A stretch of 64,000 bases of DNA from Gemmatimonadota bacterium. GTDB taxonomy: Bacteria > Gemmatimonadota > Gemmatimonadetes > Gemmatimonadales > Gemmatimonadaceae. The translations under genes were made by a program, and so were the position numbers. The DNA is taken from the NCBI GenBank assembly GCA_947471365.1, contig CANIWQ010000001.1, positions 19,390-83,389 on the forward strand. The letters are read 5' to 3'. Shown here in pieces: positions 20,475 to 28,938 of the stretch. The notes beneath the pieces were generated by a model, which saw only the letters and a program-made list of their open reading frames with translations, did not search any database and had not been told where the DNA came from. Position 1 is the first letter of the stretch. Each line of letters starts with the position of its first letter.

Positions 20475-21025
20475 ACAACAAAGGCCAATGGCTGATAGTG
20501 GCTGGCATTGTGGCCATCCTCGGCCTCGGGCTCGCCGCCGCGACCTATCTCTTCGGCGACGAAGTGCGCCCCGTGGAAGCAGGCGCCAAAGCACCGGACT
20601 TCAAAGCCGTCACCGTCTTGAGCGGCCCAGCGCAACCACGAGGAATCGCCAACTACAAGGGCGAAGTCGTGCTACTCAACGTGTGGGCCACGTGGTGCGA
20701 ACCGTGCCGTCGTGAAATGCCGAGCATGCAAGTGCTCAACGACGCACTTGGACCGAAGGGATTGAAGATTGTGGCCGTGAGCATCGACAACCCCGGCATG
20801 GAACAACCGATTCGCGACTTCGCCAAGCAGCTCGGACTCACCTTCGATTTGCTCTACGATCAGACTGGCGATATTCAGACCGTGTATCAAACGACTGGTG
20901 TGCCCGAGACCTTCGTGATTGGGCGCGACGGCGTGATTCGCAAACGGCAACTCGCCGCCACCGACTGGGCCGCCGAACCGCAGCAGGCGCTCATTCGGCA
21001 ACTGCTCAGCGAACCGCGCCCGTAG
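20471..21025 (+). CDS. TlpA/ResA-type membrane-anchored thioredoxin-like protein
   Basis: The 184-residue protein has an N-terminal membrane anchor (about residues 7-27) and an extracytoplasmic thioredoxin fold. The active site is WCEPC (Cys76, Cys79), followed by the family's PSMQ and a cis-Pro segment GVPETFVI. Relatives reduce apocytochrome c or other periplasmic disulphides (ResA/CcmG/TlpA). No cytochrome maturation genes are next to it, so the target is unknown. The ATG overlaps the rpe stop. Confidence 0.88.
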   Translation: MNNKGQWLIVAGIVAILGLGLAAATYLFGDEVRPVEAGAKAPDFKAVTVLSGPAQPRGIANYKGEVVLLNVWATWCEPCRREMPSMQVLNDALGPKGLKIVAVSIDNPGMEQPIRDFAKQLGLTFDLLYDQTGDIQTVYQTTGVPETFVIGRDGVIRKRQLAATDWAAEPQQALIRQLLSEPRP

Positions 21026-21049
21026 CGGCAACCGCCGCTTCCATACCGC

Positions 21050-22123
21050 ATGCGCGTCCTCGGCATTGAAAGTTCCTGCGACGAAACCTCCGCCGCCGTC
21101 GTAAGCGGCAGCGGTGACAACGTACGCCTTGAGTCGCTGACGATCCTCTCGCAGGACGTGCACACCATCTTCGGCGGCGTCGTTCCGGAAATCGCGTCGC
21201 GGGCGCATCTCACCGCCATTGCACCGGTGGTGCGCCACGCACTCGAACAGGCAGGCGCCGAGTGGGGCACGATCGACGCGATTGCGGTCACGCACGCGCC
21301 CGGGCTTGTGGGCGCATTGCTGGTGGGCGTGAGCTACGCCAAAGCGCTGGCCGCCGCGCGCGGCATTCCCGTGCTCGGGGTGCATCACCTCGAAGGGCAT
21401 CTGTTTGCGACCGCGCTCGACGACCCACTGGCTGCTCCGCCCTTTACCGCGCTCCTCGTGAGCGGTGGGCACACGATGCTCCTCGACGTACCGGCGTGGG
21501 GCGAATACCAACTCCTCGGCTCCACCCGCGACGACGCCGCCGGCGAAGCCTTCGATAAAGTCGCCAAGTTGCTCGGCCTGCCGTACCCCGGCGGGCGACA
21601 TGTCGAGGCGCTGGCACTGCGCGGCGAAGCCAAACGTCATCGCTTCGCGCGCCCCATGCTCAATGGGGGCCAGCGCCCCGGCGACGCCGACTACTACGAT
21701 GTGTCATTCAGCGGTCTCAAGACGGCCGTGCTCCACGCCGTGCGTGCCGCCGAAGCCGCGGGCACGCTGGCCGACGACGCGCCGCACTTGGCGCGTGGCT
21801 TTCAGGATGCACTTATCGACACGCTCACTGCAAAAACGCTGCGCGCCGCCACCGCCTTTGGCCGCACGCGGATCGTGCTCGGCGGCGGCGTGGCGTGTAA
21901 TCGCGCGCTCAGTGACGCACTCACCGAAAAGGTGCGCGCCACACTTGGCGTGAAAGCCACCGTGCATACACCGTCGCCGAGGTTGGCGACCGACAATGCT
22001 GCCATGATTGCCCGCGCCGGGTTGTTTCGGCTGGAGCGGGGCGAACAATCGGGCTATGATCTCAACGCCTACGCCTCGCTCCCGATTCCCGGGCTCATCG
22101 CGCTGGGCGGCGCGACCCCCTAA
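21050..22123 (+). CDS. tsaD: tRNA N6-threonylcarbamoyladenosine synthesis protein TsaD
   Basis: TsaD is the catalytic subunit that transfers threonylcarbamoyl to A37 of ANN-decoding tRNAs. The 357-residue ASKHA-fold protein starts MRVLGIESSCDETSAAVV. It has the metal-binding HHLEGH (His113, His117), a phosphate segment LLVSGGHTMLL, and the C-terminal VLGGGVACN and RLATDNAAMIA. Length is normal. lgt begins 9 nt after the stop. Confidence 0.97.
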   Translation: MRVLGIESSCDETSAAVVSGSGDNVRLESLTILSQDVHTIFGGVVPEIASRAHLTAIAPVVRHALEQAGAEWGTIDAIAVTHAPGLVGALLVGVSYAKALAAARGIPVLGVHHLEGHLFATALDDPLAAPPFTALLVSGGHTMLLDVPAWGEYQLLGSTRDDAAGEAFDKVAKLLGLPYPGGRHVEALALRGEAKRHRFARPMLNGGQRPGDADYYDVSFSGLKTAVLHAVRAAEAAGTLADDAPHLARGFQDALIDTLTAKTLRAATAFGRTRIVLGGGVACNRALSDALTEKVRATLGVKATVHTPSPRLATDNAAMIARAGLFRLERGEQSGYDLNAYASLPIPGLIALGGATP

Positions 22124-22126
22124 GAT
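22121..22126 (+). promoter_or_regulatory. TAAGAT hexamer 6 nt before lgt
   Basis: TAAGAT overlaps the tsaD stop codon and is followed by TCCTCC and then the lgt ATG. It has the same hexamer and spacing as before the gene at 6346. It may be an internal promoter or a chance match, because lgt can also be read through from tsaD. Confidence 0.3.
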
Positions 22127-22132
22127 TCCTCC

Positions 22133-22966
22133 ATGCCATTCTATCCCTTGCTCTCCGTCACGGTCCACCGATTCGAAGTGCAGATCGGTTCACTGCCTCC
22201 GCTCACCGGCTTTGGGCTGGCCATGCTCATGGCTTTTCTGATCGGTCAGATCGTCGGCACCGCGGAACTGACGCGCCGCGGCCACACCGCGGAAGCCGAG
22301 GCCTTTGGTGACTTCACGGTGGCGGCGGTGGTTGGCGGCCTGCTCGGCGCGAAGCTCTACTATTCGATTGTGTTTCATGAAACGCTGTTTTCGCGCGGCG
22401 GCTTTGTGTTCTGGGGCGGTCTTGTGGGCGGCATCCTCGGTACGTTTGCGGTCATCAAATGGAAGAAGCTGACGTTCACGCGCGTGAGCGATGCGACGGC
22501 CATCGGGCTTGCGGCCGCGTACGCCGTAGGACGCAGCGGATGCTGGGCCGTCGGCGACGACTATGGCCGTCCGTGGAATGGCTTTCTCGCGGTGAAGTTT
22601 CCTGAAGGGGCACCGCCGTCGACGGTCGCGAACCTTACGCAGCAGTTCGGCGTGAAAGCGTTGGAAGGACAGCCACTGTCTGATGTGGTCGCCGTGTACC
22701 CCACGCAGTTGTTTGAGGTGGCGATGGGGCTCGTGATGTTCTCCATTCTGTGGCGCTTTCGCGCCCACAAGCACGCCGCGGGCTGGCTGTTCGGCATGTA
22801 CTGCGTGCTGGCTGGGCTCGAGCGGTTTACGGTGGAATTCTTCCGCGCCAAGGACGACCACTTTTTTGGTCCGCTCACGATGGCGCAGGTAATCGCGCTG
22901 CTGTTCGCCACCGGTGGACTCGTGTGGATGGCCATGCGGCGCGCGCCGGCGGCGCAGCCGGCCTAA
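22133..22966 (+). CDS. lgt: Phosphatidylglycerol:prolipoprotein diacylglyceryl transferase Lgt
   Basis: Lgt adds diacylglycerol to the lipobox Cys of prolipoproteins in the inner membrane. The 277-residue protein has about seven hydrophobic segments. Signature segments are GGLVGGILG, AVGRSGCWAVGDDYGRPW (equivalent to the GRIGCFLNGCCYG-type signature) and the end PTQLFEVAMGL with GLERFTVEFFR. The window itself encodes several likely substrates (the Ig-domain protein, the Ala/Pro lipoprotein and the efflux adaptor). A strong terminator follows 17 nt after the stop. Confidence 0.93.
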   Translation: MPFYPLLSVTVHRFEVQIGSLPPLTGFGLAMLMAFLIGQIVGTAELTRRGHTAEAEAFGDFTVAAVVGGLLGAKLYYSIVFHETLFSRGGFVFWGGLVGGILGTFAVIKWKKLTFTRVSDATAIGLAAAYAVGRSGCWAVGDDYGRPWNGFLAVKFPEGAPPSTVANLTQQFGVKALEGQPLSDVVAVYPTQLFEVAMGLVMFSILWRFRAHKHAAGWLFGMYCVLAGLERFTVEFFRAKDDHFFGPLTMAQVIALLFATGGLVWMAMRRAPAAQPA

Positions 22967-22983
22967 GCCAAAGCGATCAGGAA

Positions 22984-23032
22984 GAAACAGCAACAGGGCG
23001 AAGCGCCGTGCGCTTCGCCCTGTTGCTGTTTC
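22984..23032. terminator. Bidirectional terminator between lgt and the FTR1 gene
   Basis: A perfect 23-bp stem (22984-23006 with 23010-23032) encloses a 3-nt loop. A-rich and T-rich ends lie on the two sides. It separates two convergent genes. Confidence 0.88.
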
Positions 23033-23055
23033 CGGATAGCGGCGAGGCCGTGTGG

Positions 23056-25242
23056 TTATCGCGGGCGCGCTGGATCGCTGGCGTCAGAAGTCGCCGCACT
23101 GGTGGCAGCTTCGAGCGTTGCCACGCGGTCTTGTAAGCGCGTGGCCGTGGCCTGCAGCTCAGCGAGGCGCGCGGCAAGTTCCGGCGGAATCGGCGCGGTG
23201 CCGTGCGACACCGTCGCGGCCTCCACGACATCGTCTGCGGCATCCGACGGCACAAAGGTCTTCCAGAGCGCGAACAACAGCAGCGCAACCAGAACGCCTT
23301 GGGCCACGAGCGTTTCGACGGTCGGATAAATGCCGAGCATGTCGATGGTCGGGAACCCGGAAATCCAGGTCTGGTTGAGGGCGTTGCCTTCTTGCAGTTC
23401 CTTGATGCCCTTCCCCGCAAAGACCAGCGCCATGTAGTAGAGCAGGCCGCTCGTCACCGCAAAAAACGGACGCAGCGGCACCTTCACGCCAAAGCGATAG
23501 AACAGAATAAAGATCACCGTGAGCGCTGCAAAGCCGCAGAGGAGCCCCAGACTCACCGGCATCAGCACGTTCGCGGAGCGCGTGAACAACGCCTGATAGA
23601 ACAGCGCGGTCTCTGCTCCCTCGCGAAACACGGCGAGGAAGGCCACGAACGCGAGCGCCGAACTGCCGCCGTTGGAGAGCGCGGCGTTGACTTTGTCGCG
23701 AATGAATTTCTGCCAGTTGGCGCCTTCCACTTTGGAGAGAAGCCAATAACTCACCGAGAACAGCACGACGACGGCCACGAGCATGGTGGCGCCTTCAATA
23801 ATTTCACGGCTCGCCGGCACGGCACTGAGCACCGTGCGCAGCACCACGGCGAGGAGCACACTCGCCGCCAAACCCGCCATGGCCCCCATCCAGATTTCAC
23901 GGAGGCGTTTGCGGTTGCCCGTCTTGATGAGGAACGCCACCACCGCGCCAATGACGAGAATGGCTTCGAAGCCTTCGCGCACGATGATAATGAACGATTC
24001 GACGAACACCCCCCACCACGTTCTGGTTGGGGACGAGAGTTCGACAATACGCGGCATCCCTTGTTCAACCAGCGCACGCTGCGCGGCTGCCGTCGCGAGA
24101 TCGCCCGTTTTCACCGCGCCCTTGAAGTCGGCAAAGTGCCGCTCCATGGAGGCCACGAGACTCGGATCGCGCATGCGCGCCGGTCCTTCGAGCGGCTCAA
24201 AGGCGATGTACGCATCGAATGCCTTGTCGCCCGCCTCGGCGGCACGACCATTGCGCGCCGCAGAGAGTGCGTCGTCGAGCAAACGAATGGTAGCGCGAGC
24301 CGCATCGCGCGGGTCGGGCTGGCCGTTGCCGGCGGTAGCGGTCTGCGCCTGCCGCACGGTGACATCGGCGCGCATCGCGGCAATCAGCGCGGCCACATCC
24401 GTCGGCGTGAGCGACGCACCGTCGCTCACGCCGACCGCTGGGTCGCCTGCGGCGATCGACGCGGCGATATCATCGTCACTGCGTTCGGCCTGCCAAGGAA
24501 AATCGAGGGCTTCTGGTGCCGCGGCCGTGCCGCAACGCGCACAGCGGGCTTTAAGCAACGCCTCGCCGTGGCGGCGCGCACGGTCGTCGGCGCGCAGACT
24601 CGTGATGTACCGAACCACCGCCCAGCGCTCGTCCGAGGAGAGCACCGACGACCAACTCACCATACGCGTGTTCACAATGCCCACCGACACCACACGATAG
24701 GCAAACGCCGGCGTGACACCATGCATCGTCGCGGCGGTGCCGATCGCGGCAGGAACGGTATTCAGTTCTTTTGACTTCGGCCCGTCACCCGCACCGGTGG
24801 GACCGTGGCATTCAATACAATGCTGTTCGAAGATCGCGCGGCCACGAGCAATGTCGACGGTGGTTGTCGGTAGCTCGAGCGCACCGTCGGTTCCCAGCGC
24901 GACAGTCAGTTTCTTGGAGAGCGCCACCAGCTGGGACGGCTTCTCATGGCGGCCCGCGGCGGTGGCAAGCGAGTCGAGCAACAGCCGGATGGCGTCCGCG
25001 TTCGGCGCGGTGAGGCGCTTGGCCACATCCTGCGCATCGCGCAGAAAACCGGCGGCTTCTTCAAGCTCGGTGCTGGAGATCAGCCGACCGGCAGCATCGA
25101 CGCCCTTGGCGTACTCCTCAACGGCGACGCCCACGATGGCCGACAGCCGCCTCGCCGGTGGCTCCTGCGAGCCCTCCGTCCGAGGCGCGACCGCAAACAA
25201 TCCGAGCGCAAAAAGCCCGTTGAGAATCGTTCTCAAGAACAT
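23056..25242 (-). CDS. FTR1-family iron permease with fused N-terminal cytochrome c-like region
   Basis: The protein has 728 residues from the ATG at 25242. A TTG two codons in (25236) is an alternative start. After a signal sequence, the first 400 residues are periplasmic. One cytochrome c motif is intact (CIECH, Cys142-Cys145-His146). A second CxxC (Cys234-Cys237) is followed by Gly instead of His. From about residue 410 a seven-helix FTR1/EfeU domain follows, with the two iron-binding motifs REGFE (422-426) and REGAE (540-544). The last 60 residues form a predicted coiled coil (LAARLAELQATATRLQ). It should import iron across the inner membrane, with the haem domain possibly oxidising Fe(II). 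A Fur-like palindrome at the start suggests iron control. Confidence 0.88.
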   Translation of the reverse strand: MFLRTILNGLFALGLFAVAPRTEGSQEPPARRLSAIVGVAVEEYAKGVDAAGRLISSTELEEAAGFLRDAQDVAKRLTAPNADAIRLLLDSLATAAGRHEKPSQLVALSKKLTVALGTDGALELPTTTVDIARGRAIFEQHCIECHGPTGAGDGPKSKELNTVPAAIGTAATMHGVTPAFAYRVVSVGIVNTRMVSWSSVLSSDERWAVVRYITSLRADDRARRHGEALLKARCARCGTAAAPEALDFPWQAERSDDDIAASIAAGDPAVGVSDGASLTPTDVAALIAAMRADVTVRQAQTATAGNGQPDPRDAARATIRLLDDALSAARNGRAAEAGDKAFDAYIAFEPLEGPARMRDPSLVASMERHFADFKGAVKTGDLATAAAQRALVEQGMPRIVELSSPTRTWWGVFVESFIIIVREGFEAILVIGAVVAFLIKTGNRKRLREIWMGAMAGLAASVLLAVVLRTVLSAVPASREIIEGATMLVAVVVLFSVSYWLLSKVEGANWQKFIRDKVNAALSNGGSSALAFVAFLAVFREGAETALFYQALFTRSANVLMPVSLGLLCGFAALTVIFILFYRFGVKVPLRPFFAVTSGLLYYMALVFAGKGIKELQEGNALNQTWISGFPTIDMLGIYPTVETLVAQGVLVALLLFALWKTFVPSDAADDVVEAATVSHGTAPIPPELAARLAELQATATRLQDRVATLEAATSAATSDASDPARPR
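25221..25235. promoter_or_regulatory. Fur-box-like palindrome at the start of the FTR1 gene
   Basis: On the minus strand the site reads TGAGAACGATTCTCA, a 7-1-7 arrangement matching 11 of 14 positions of the Fur core TGATAAT-N-ATTATCA. It overlaps codons 3-8 and would cover the transcription start if TAGTAT at 25243-25248 is the -10. Confidence 0.55.
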
Positions 25243-25248
25243 ATACTA
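25243..25248 (-). promoter_or_regulatory. Possible -10 TAGTAT of the FTR1 gene
   Basis: Read on the minus strand, TAGTAT directly precedes the annotated ATG and lies exactly 6 nt before an in-frame TTG. This fits the TANNNT-6-start spacing seen elsewhere in the window. Confidence 0.35.
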
Positions 25249-25344
25249 GTAAGGTAGTCGGCTACTTCAGCGCCGCGCTACTGGGGACACGTTAGGCGCA
25301 AAACTGAACCGCGCCCCACGCTTTCCGCCGAGTGCGGAGGGCCT

Positions 25345-25728
25345 TTACTGACCGCTCAGCACCACGACGGCGCCGGCTGTTGTGTCCGTGTGGCTGAGCG
25401 TGAGCAGGATTCGGGTCACCCCCAGCTCGGCGGCGCGCGCCTCAGCGCGACCGGTCAGCCGTAGCCACGGACCGTGCCCCTCACGTGGCACCACTTCGGC
25501 CTCTCGCCAGCCGATCAGCCGAGCATCATCGCTCCCCGAGAGGGCCTTGAAGACCGCTTCCTTGGCCGCCAGCCGAGCCGCGAGGTGCATGGCCGGACGA
25601 GCGCGCCCCGTGGCGTAGGCCACTTCGTCGTCGGAGAAGAGACGTTTGAGCGCGCGCTCCCCCTTATTGGCGAGCAAGCGCTCCACGCGCGCAATCTCCA
25701 CGAGGTCGAATCCCAGTCCGATGATCAC
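25345..25728 (-). CDS. acpS: Holo-[acyl-carrier-protein] synthase AcpS
   Basis: AcpS transfers the phosphopantetheine arm of CoA to apo-ACP. The start is GTG 25728 (MIIGLGFDLVEIARVERL), giving 127 residues; the longer open frame runs back into the peptidase gene and is not coding. Metal ligands are Asp8 and Glu57 in the second motif RLAAKEAVFKAL. Length is normal. The start overlaps the peptidase stop as GTGA, so acpS is the last gene of a five-gene operon with no other fatty acid genes in it. Confidence 0.93.
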   Translation of the reverse strand: MIIGLGFDLVEIARVERLLANKGERALKRLFSDDEVAYATGRARPAMHLAARLAAKEAVFKALSGSDDARLIGWREAEVVPREGHGPWLRLTGRAEARAAELGVTRILLTLSHTDTTAGAVVVLSGQ

Positions 25729-28352
25729 CGGCCGTCCCTCGTGACGAAGAGTTTGAGGCGCTGCACCTTGCCGGCACTTCGCGCAACGACCAGATAGACG
25801 CCGTTCGGGAGCGATGCAGCGGCAATATCCCATTTCACGTTGCCGTCCTGCGTCACCTGGGAGCGCCACACCAAGCGCCCCGTGATGTCGTACGCATGCA
25901 GGTCGCCCGTTGCTCCGGGGAATGGCCACTGAAAATAGACCGCGCTACGTTTGACTGGATTTTCTGAGGGCAAGAACGGGAGACTCGTGGCGGCCGGTGC
26001 GAGCTGCACGGCGCCGTGCGCCACCGTGGTGATTTCATCGAGCCACCACTGCAAGGCAATCGGCGTAAAGCGCCACTGGATTTTGCGCCCCTTCACACCG
26101 CCGACGGTCACTTGTTCGGGATAATAGAGCGGTCCAAAACCCTGCATACGCGCGACGAGCGCGAACGTAGTGCCGCCGTCGGTGGACATTTCCACCAGCC
26201 CAGCCGGAGCCTCATCAAAGCCGCTACCGCTGTAGCGCGTCCAGAAGAGGAGCGACACCGTGTCCACGGTCGCCGGCACCGTGTATACCGGCGACTTGAG
26301 TTCACCACGACCGGGCGTGCGCCATGAATACTTTCCGGCCATCGTGAATGTGGAATCGCGCACAAACGACGTGGCGGTCCACCCCGTATCGCTCACTTCG
26401 GCGCCGCCATACCCGAGCGCGGTGAACGCTGCCGTCAGTCCGGACGCACTGAGCGTCACGTGCGCGGGACGCGCACTGCTGCCGGCAATCAGGCGGCGGA
26501 AGTAGCGCGCCCCCGAGGTGCTGTCCACCCGAAACGCGAGCGGCGTCGGCGCGCTGAGCGTGACGTTGGCCACCGCTGCCTTGGGCACGGTGACGCGAAT
26601 ATCGGGCGAGAGTGATTCGAGCCGCAACGCGCGTGGGCGTTGCGCCGTGCTGGGACTCGCGTACACCGACGGGTCGCCAGCACTCTCAATGAGATCGAGG
26701 GCGAAAGGCAGGTTGTCGTCGAACAGCGTGCGGAGCTGTGTGGTGTCGGCCGGAAATTCAAACCCGTAGTAGCCGGCCACGCCGTAGCCACTCGAGAGCT
26801 CCGTGGTGAACGAGAGCGTGCCGAAGGTGGCCGACGCCCAATCGTTGTATTCGCCATTCGTCGTGTACAGCGTCCACGCTTCCGAAGGCGAATAGAACGT
26901 GCGCATCGAACCCTGCAGGCGATCCTTGAGCACGGGGTGCGCGTTGGTGCCGGCGAGCGTCTGATACGCGGGCAGGTCGGCCGGCACGTCGCCGTACACG
27001 GCGCCCGGCGGGAACATCAGCAAACCGGCATAGGTGTGATAGCTCATCGAGACCACCGGCGGATGCGCCGTATGGAACGCCTCGATGTTGCGCGTCTCGA
27101 CCTCACTCGCCGGCGACGGTCCGCGAAAAATTTCCGAACCGGGTTCGTTGGACGACCCGACGTTGTCGAGCCCCCAACTGGCGCGGTGATTGCGATTCAT
27201 GTCCACGCCGACGGCACCACCGGCCTGCGGCGAACGCGTTTTGCGCCAGAGACGATCGGCCGTGAAGGTGTACTGGTAGCCGTCGGGATTGGCCACCGGA
27301 ATAATCCAGATATCGCGCGTCTGCAGCAGCGAGTCCACGCGCGCATTGCTCGCGGTCGCGAGATAGGTGATGAGCCGGAGCGCCGTTTCCGTGGCGCCCC
27401 ACTCGCGGGCGTGATAGGTCGCCACGAAAATCACATTCGGCCGCGACGGACTGTCGCCCTTCGGGCCAATCTTCACGGCGAGCATCGGCCGCTTCTCGTA
27501 ACTCAGGCCCAGCGTGTCCACGCTGACGCGCGAGTTGACGCGTGCGAGCGAATCAATAAACGCCCGCACGCCGCGCGAGGCATCGTCATAGTCGCGATAG
27601 GGAGCCGCCCCCACCGCGCTGGGCGCCACCACATTGAGACTGCGCACCTCGGCGCCTTGCCAGCCAAGCCCGGCAAGTCGGGCGCGCTCCCTCGCATCAA
27701 CCACGACCAACGCGCTCCCGCGATCCATCCCGACCACATCGAACCCGCGCGCCTGCAGCGATTCGGCTCGCACGTTCGGCACGCGCACCGTCACGTGCTG
27801 CGCGCTGAGCGGTGCCGCCAGCAACGACGAGCAAGCACCCAATGCGACCAATGCGAAACCCATCGCGCGACTTGCGGCCCCAGCACGGCTCGCGGACTCC
27901 CGCCCTTCCAGCACCTCCGCCAGCACACCATCGGTCGCGGTGAAGAGCGCTTGCACCGCGGCGGTCCATCGCGGCCAGCGGTTGGCGCGCGCGGCTTCAC
28001 TGGTGGCCGCACGCACATCGGCGGCGGCGGCCCGCAGCTGCTCCAAGGCGGCGAACGTGGGCGCCGCCGCGTCCTGCAGACGCGCGAGCGCCGCGCGCCG
28101 ATCGGGCTCCGACTTGGGTTCCCGCGCCAACGCCAACTCCGCGAGTGCGCCGTGGAGCGCGGTGCGCAGTCGCGTGGCATCAAAGGCACCGATGCGCCCT
28201 TCTGCTCCGCTCACGCGAGAGGCCGACACCCGCGCCGCCAATAACGGCGCAAACAAGACGCGCTGCTCCATCGTCCCGAGCGCCGCACGCGTGGCGAACA
28301 CGCGCAAGGCGCGCGTGAACTCCGGCAACGCCAGCGCCGTGGGTTCAGGCAT
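25725..28352 (-). CDS. M14-family zinc carboxypeptidase with N-terminal extension and FlgD/Por-like C-terminal tail
   Basis: The protein has 875 residues from the ATG at 28352, which overlaps the CYTH stop by 8 bases. Residues 1-163 are Ala/Arg-rich, probably helical and unrecognised. A hydrophobic signal-like segment then starts at an internal Met (27863, residue 164) and ends LLAAPLSAQ. The peptidase domain has HARE (zinc ligands, about residue 313), DMNRNH (substrate Arg), SYHTY (third zinc ligand) and SFTTELS (general-base Glu). Beta domains follow, and the last 75 residues (LHAYDITGRLVW, LPNGVYLVV) resemble FlgD-Ig or type IX secretion sorting tails. It should be an exported carboxypeptidase. 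Either the N-terminal part is a separate cytoplasmic domain or the true export start is the internal Met (712 residues). Confidence 0.8.
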   Translation of the reverse strand: MPEPTALALPEFTRALRVFATRAALGTMEQRVLFAPLLAARVSASRVSGAEGRIGAFDATRLRTALHGALAELALAREPKSEPDRRAALARLQDAAAPTFAALEQLRAAAADVRAATSEAARANRWPRWTAAVQALFTATDGVLAEVLEGRESASRAGAASRAMGFALVALGACSSLLAAPLSAQHVTVRVPNVRAESLQARGFDVVGMDRGSALVVVDARERARLAGLGWQGAEVRSLNVVAPSAVGAAPYRDYDDASRGVRAFIDSLARVNSRVSVDTLGLSYEKRPMLAVKIGPKGDSPSRPNVIFVATYHAREWGATETALRLITYLATASNARVDSLLQTRDIWIIPVANPDGYQYTFTADRLWRKTRSPQAGGAVGVDMNRNHRASWGLDNVGSSNEPGSEIFRGPSPASEVETRNIEAFHTAHPPVVSMSYHTYAGLLMFPPGAVYGDVPADLPAYQTLAGTNAHPVLKDRLQGSMRTFYSPSEAWTLYTTNGEYNDWASATFGTLSFTTELSSGYGVAGYYGFEFPADTTQLRTLFDDNLPFALDLIESAGDPSVYASPSTAQRPRALRLESLSPDIRVTVPKAAVANVTLSAPTPLAFRVDSTSGARYFRRLIAGSSARPAHVTLSASGLTAAFTALGYGGAEVSDTGWTATSFVRDSTFTMAGKYSWRTPGRGELKSPVYTVPATVDTVSLLFWTRYSGSGFDEAPAGLVEMSTDGGTTFALVARMQGFGPLYYPEQVTVGGVKGRKIQWRFTPIALQWWLDEITTVAHGAVQLAPAATSLPFLPSENPVKRSAVYFQWPFPGATGDLHAYDITGRLVWRSQVTQDGNVKWDIAAASLPNGVYLVVARSAGKVQRLKLFVTRDGR

Positions 28353-28938
28353 CGCGCGCACCGTAGCGATAATCCCCCGCGATCTCACGCTGGCAGATTG
28401 CGGCACGCTGGCCGGTGCGCGCCTCAAAACGCGCCACAAAGTCCGGCAACCGTTCGGAGGTAAAGTTCACGCGCGGCACGCCGAGCACCGCAATCGCTGC
28501 CTCAATCGCCGCCGGCTCCCCTTCCACCTCGATCAGCACATCCATTCGCGGATACCACTCGATGCGCACGGTCGCGCCGCAGACCGCGTACTGCGCAATT
28601 TCGCGATCGATCTCACGAATCACTTCGTAGCCGAGTCGTTCGAGCATCGTCGCGAGCACCTCGCCATCGCCGGCCGACGTGGAGATTTCTTCGCGCACTT
28701 TGTAGCCGTCGGCATAGGTGGTGGGTCCTTTCCAGTCGAGCATGGCGTCGCCGGATCCCTTGCCGTCGTACACGCGCAGGCGGAGCACTTCGTCACGCGC
28801 GATGAGCGCGCGCGCCACTGTGTCGTAGCGTCGGTCGCGCAGGCGCCCTGCGTACACGCGCACGGCGCCTGCGGCGCCCAAGGCACGCGTGACCGCTTCT
28901 GGATCGTCGGTGACGCCCTTCAGTTCCACTTCACGCAT
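28345..28938 (-). CDS. CYTH-domain protein (class IV adenylate cyclase / triphosphatase fold)
   Basis: The 197-residue protein has the CYTH signature ExExK at the very N-terminus (Glu3, Glu5, Lys7 in REVELKG). Further charged strands of the triphosphate tunnel follow (RLRVYDGKG, KGPTTYADGYKVREE, RIEWYPRMDVLIEVEGE). CYTH proteins make cAMP (CyaB type) or hydrolyse inorganic or thiamine triphosphate; the VEVEG-like IEVEGEP and FTSERLPDF region resembles the CyaB group. The substrate cannot be fixed from sequence. Start and stop overlap both neighbouring genes by 8 bases, so it is translated within the EamA-HAD-CYTH-M14-acpS operon. Confidence 0.85.
   Translation of the reverse strand: MREVELKGVTDDPEAVTRALGAAGAVRVYAGRLRDRRYDTVARALIARDEVLRLRVYDGKGSGDAMLDWKGPTTYADGYKVREEISTSAGDGEVLATMLERLGYEVIREIDREIAQYAVCGATVRIEWYPRMDVLIEVEGEPAAIEAAIAVLGVPRVNFTSERLPDFVARFEARTGQRAAICQREIAGDYRYGARDA

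Noticed and set aside
23203..24774. Plus-strand open frame of 523 codons opposite the FTR1 gene
   Set aside because: Rich in His, Arg and Glu without any motif; the opposite strand encodes clear FTR1 and cytochrome motifs.
26640..28244. Plus-strand open frame of 534 codons opposite the M14 peptidase
   Set aside because: Shadow of the peptidase frame; no start context and no recognisable domain.
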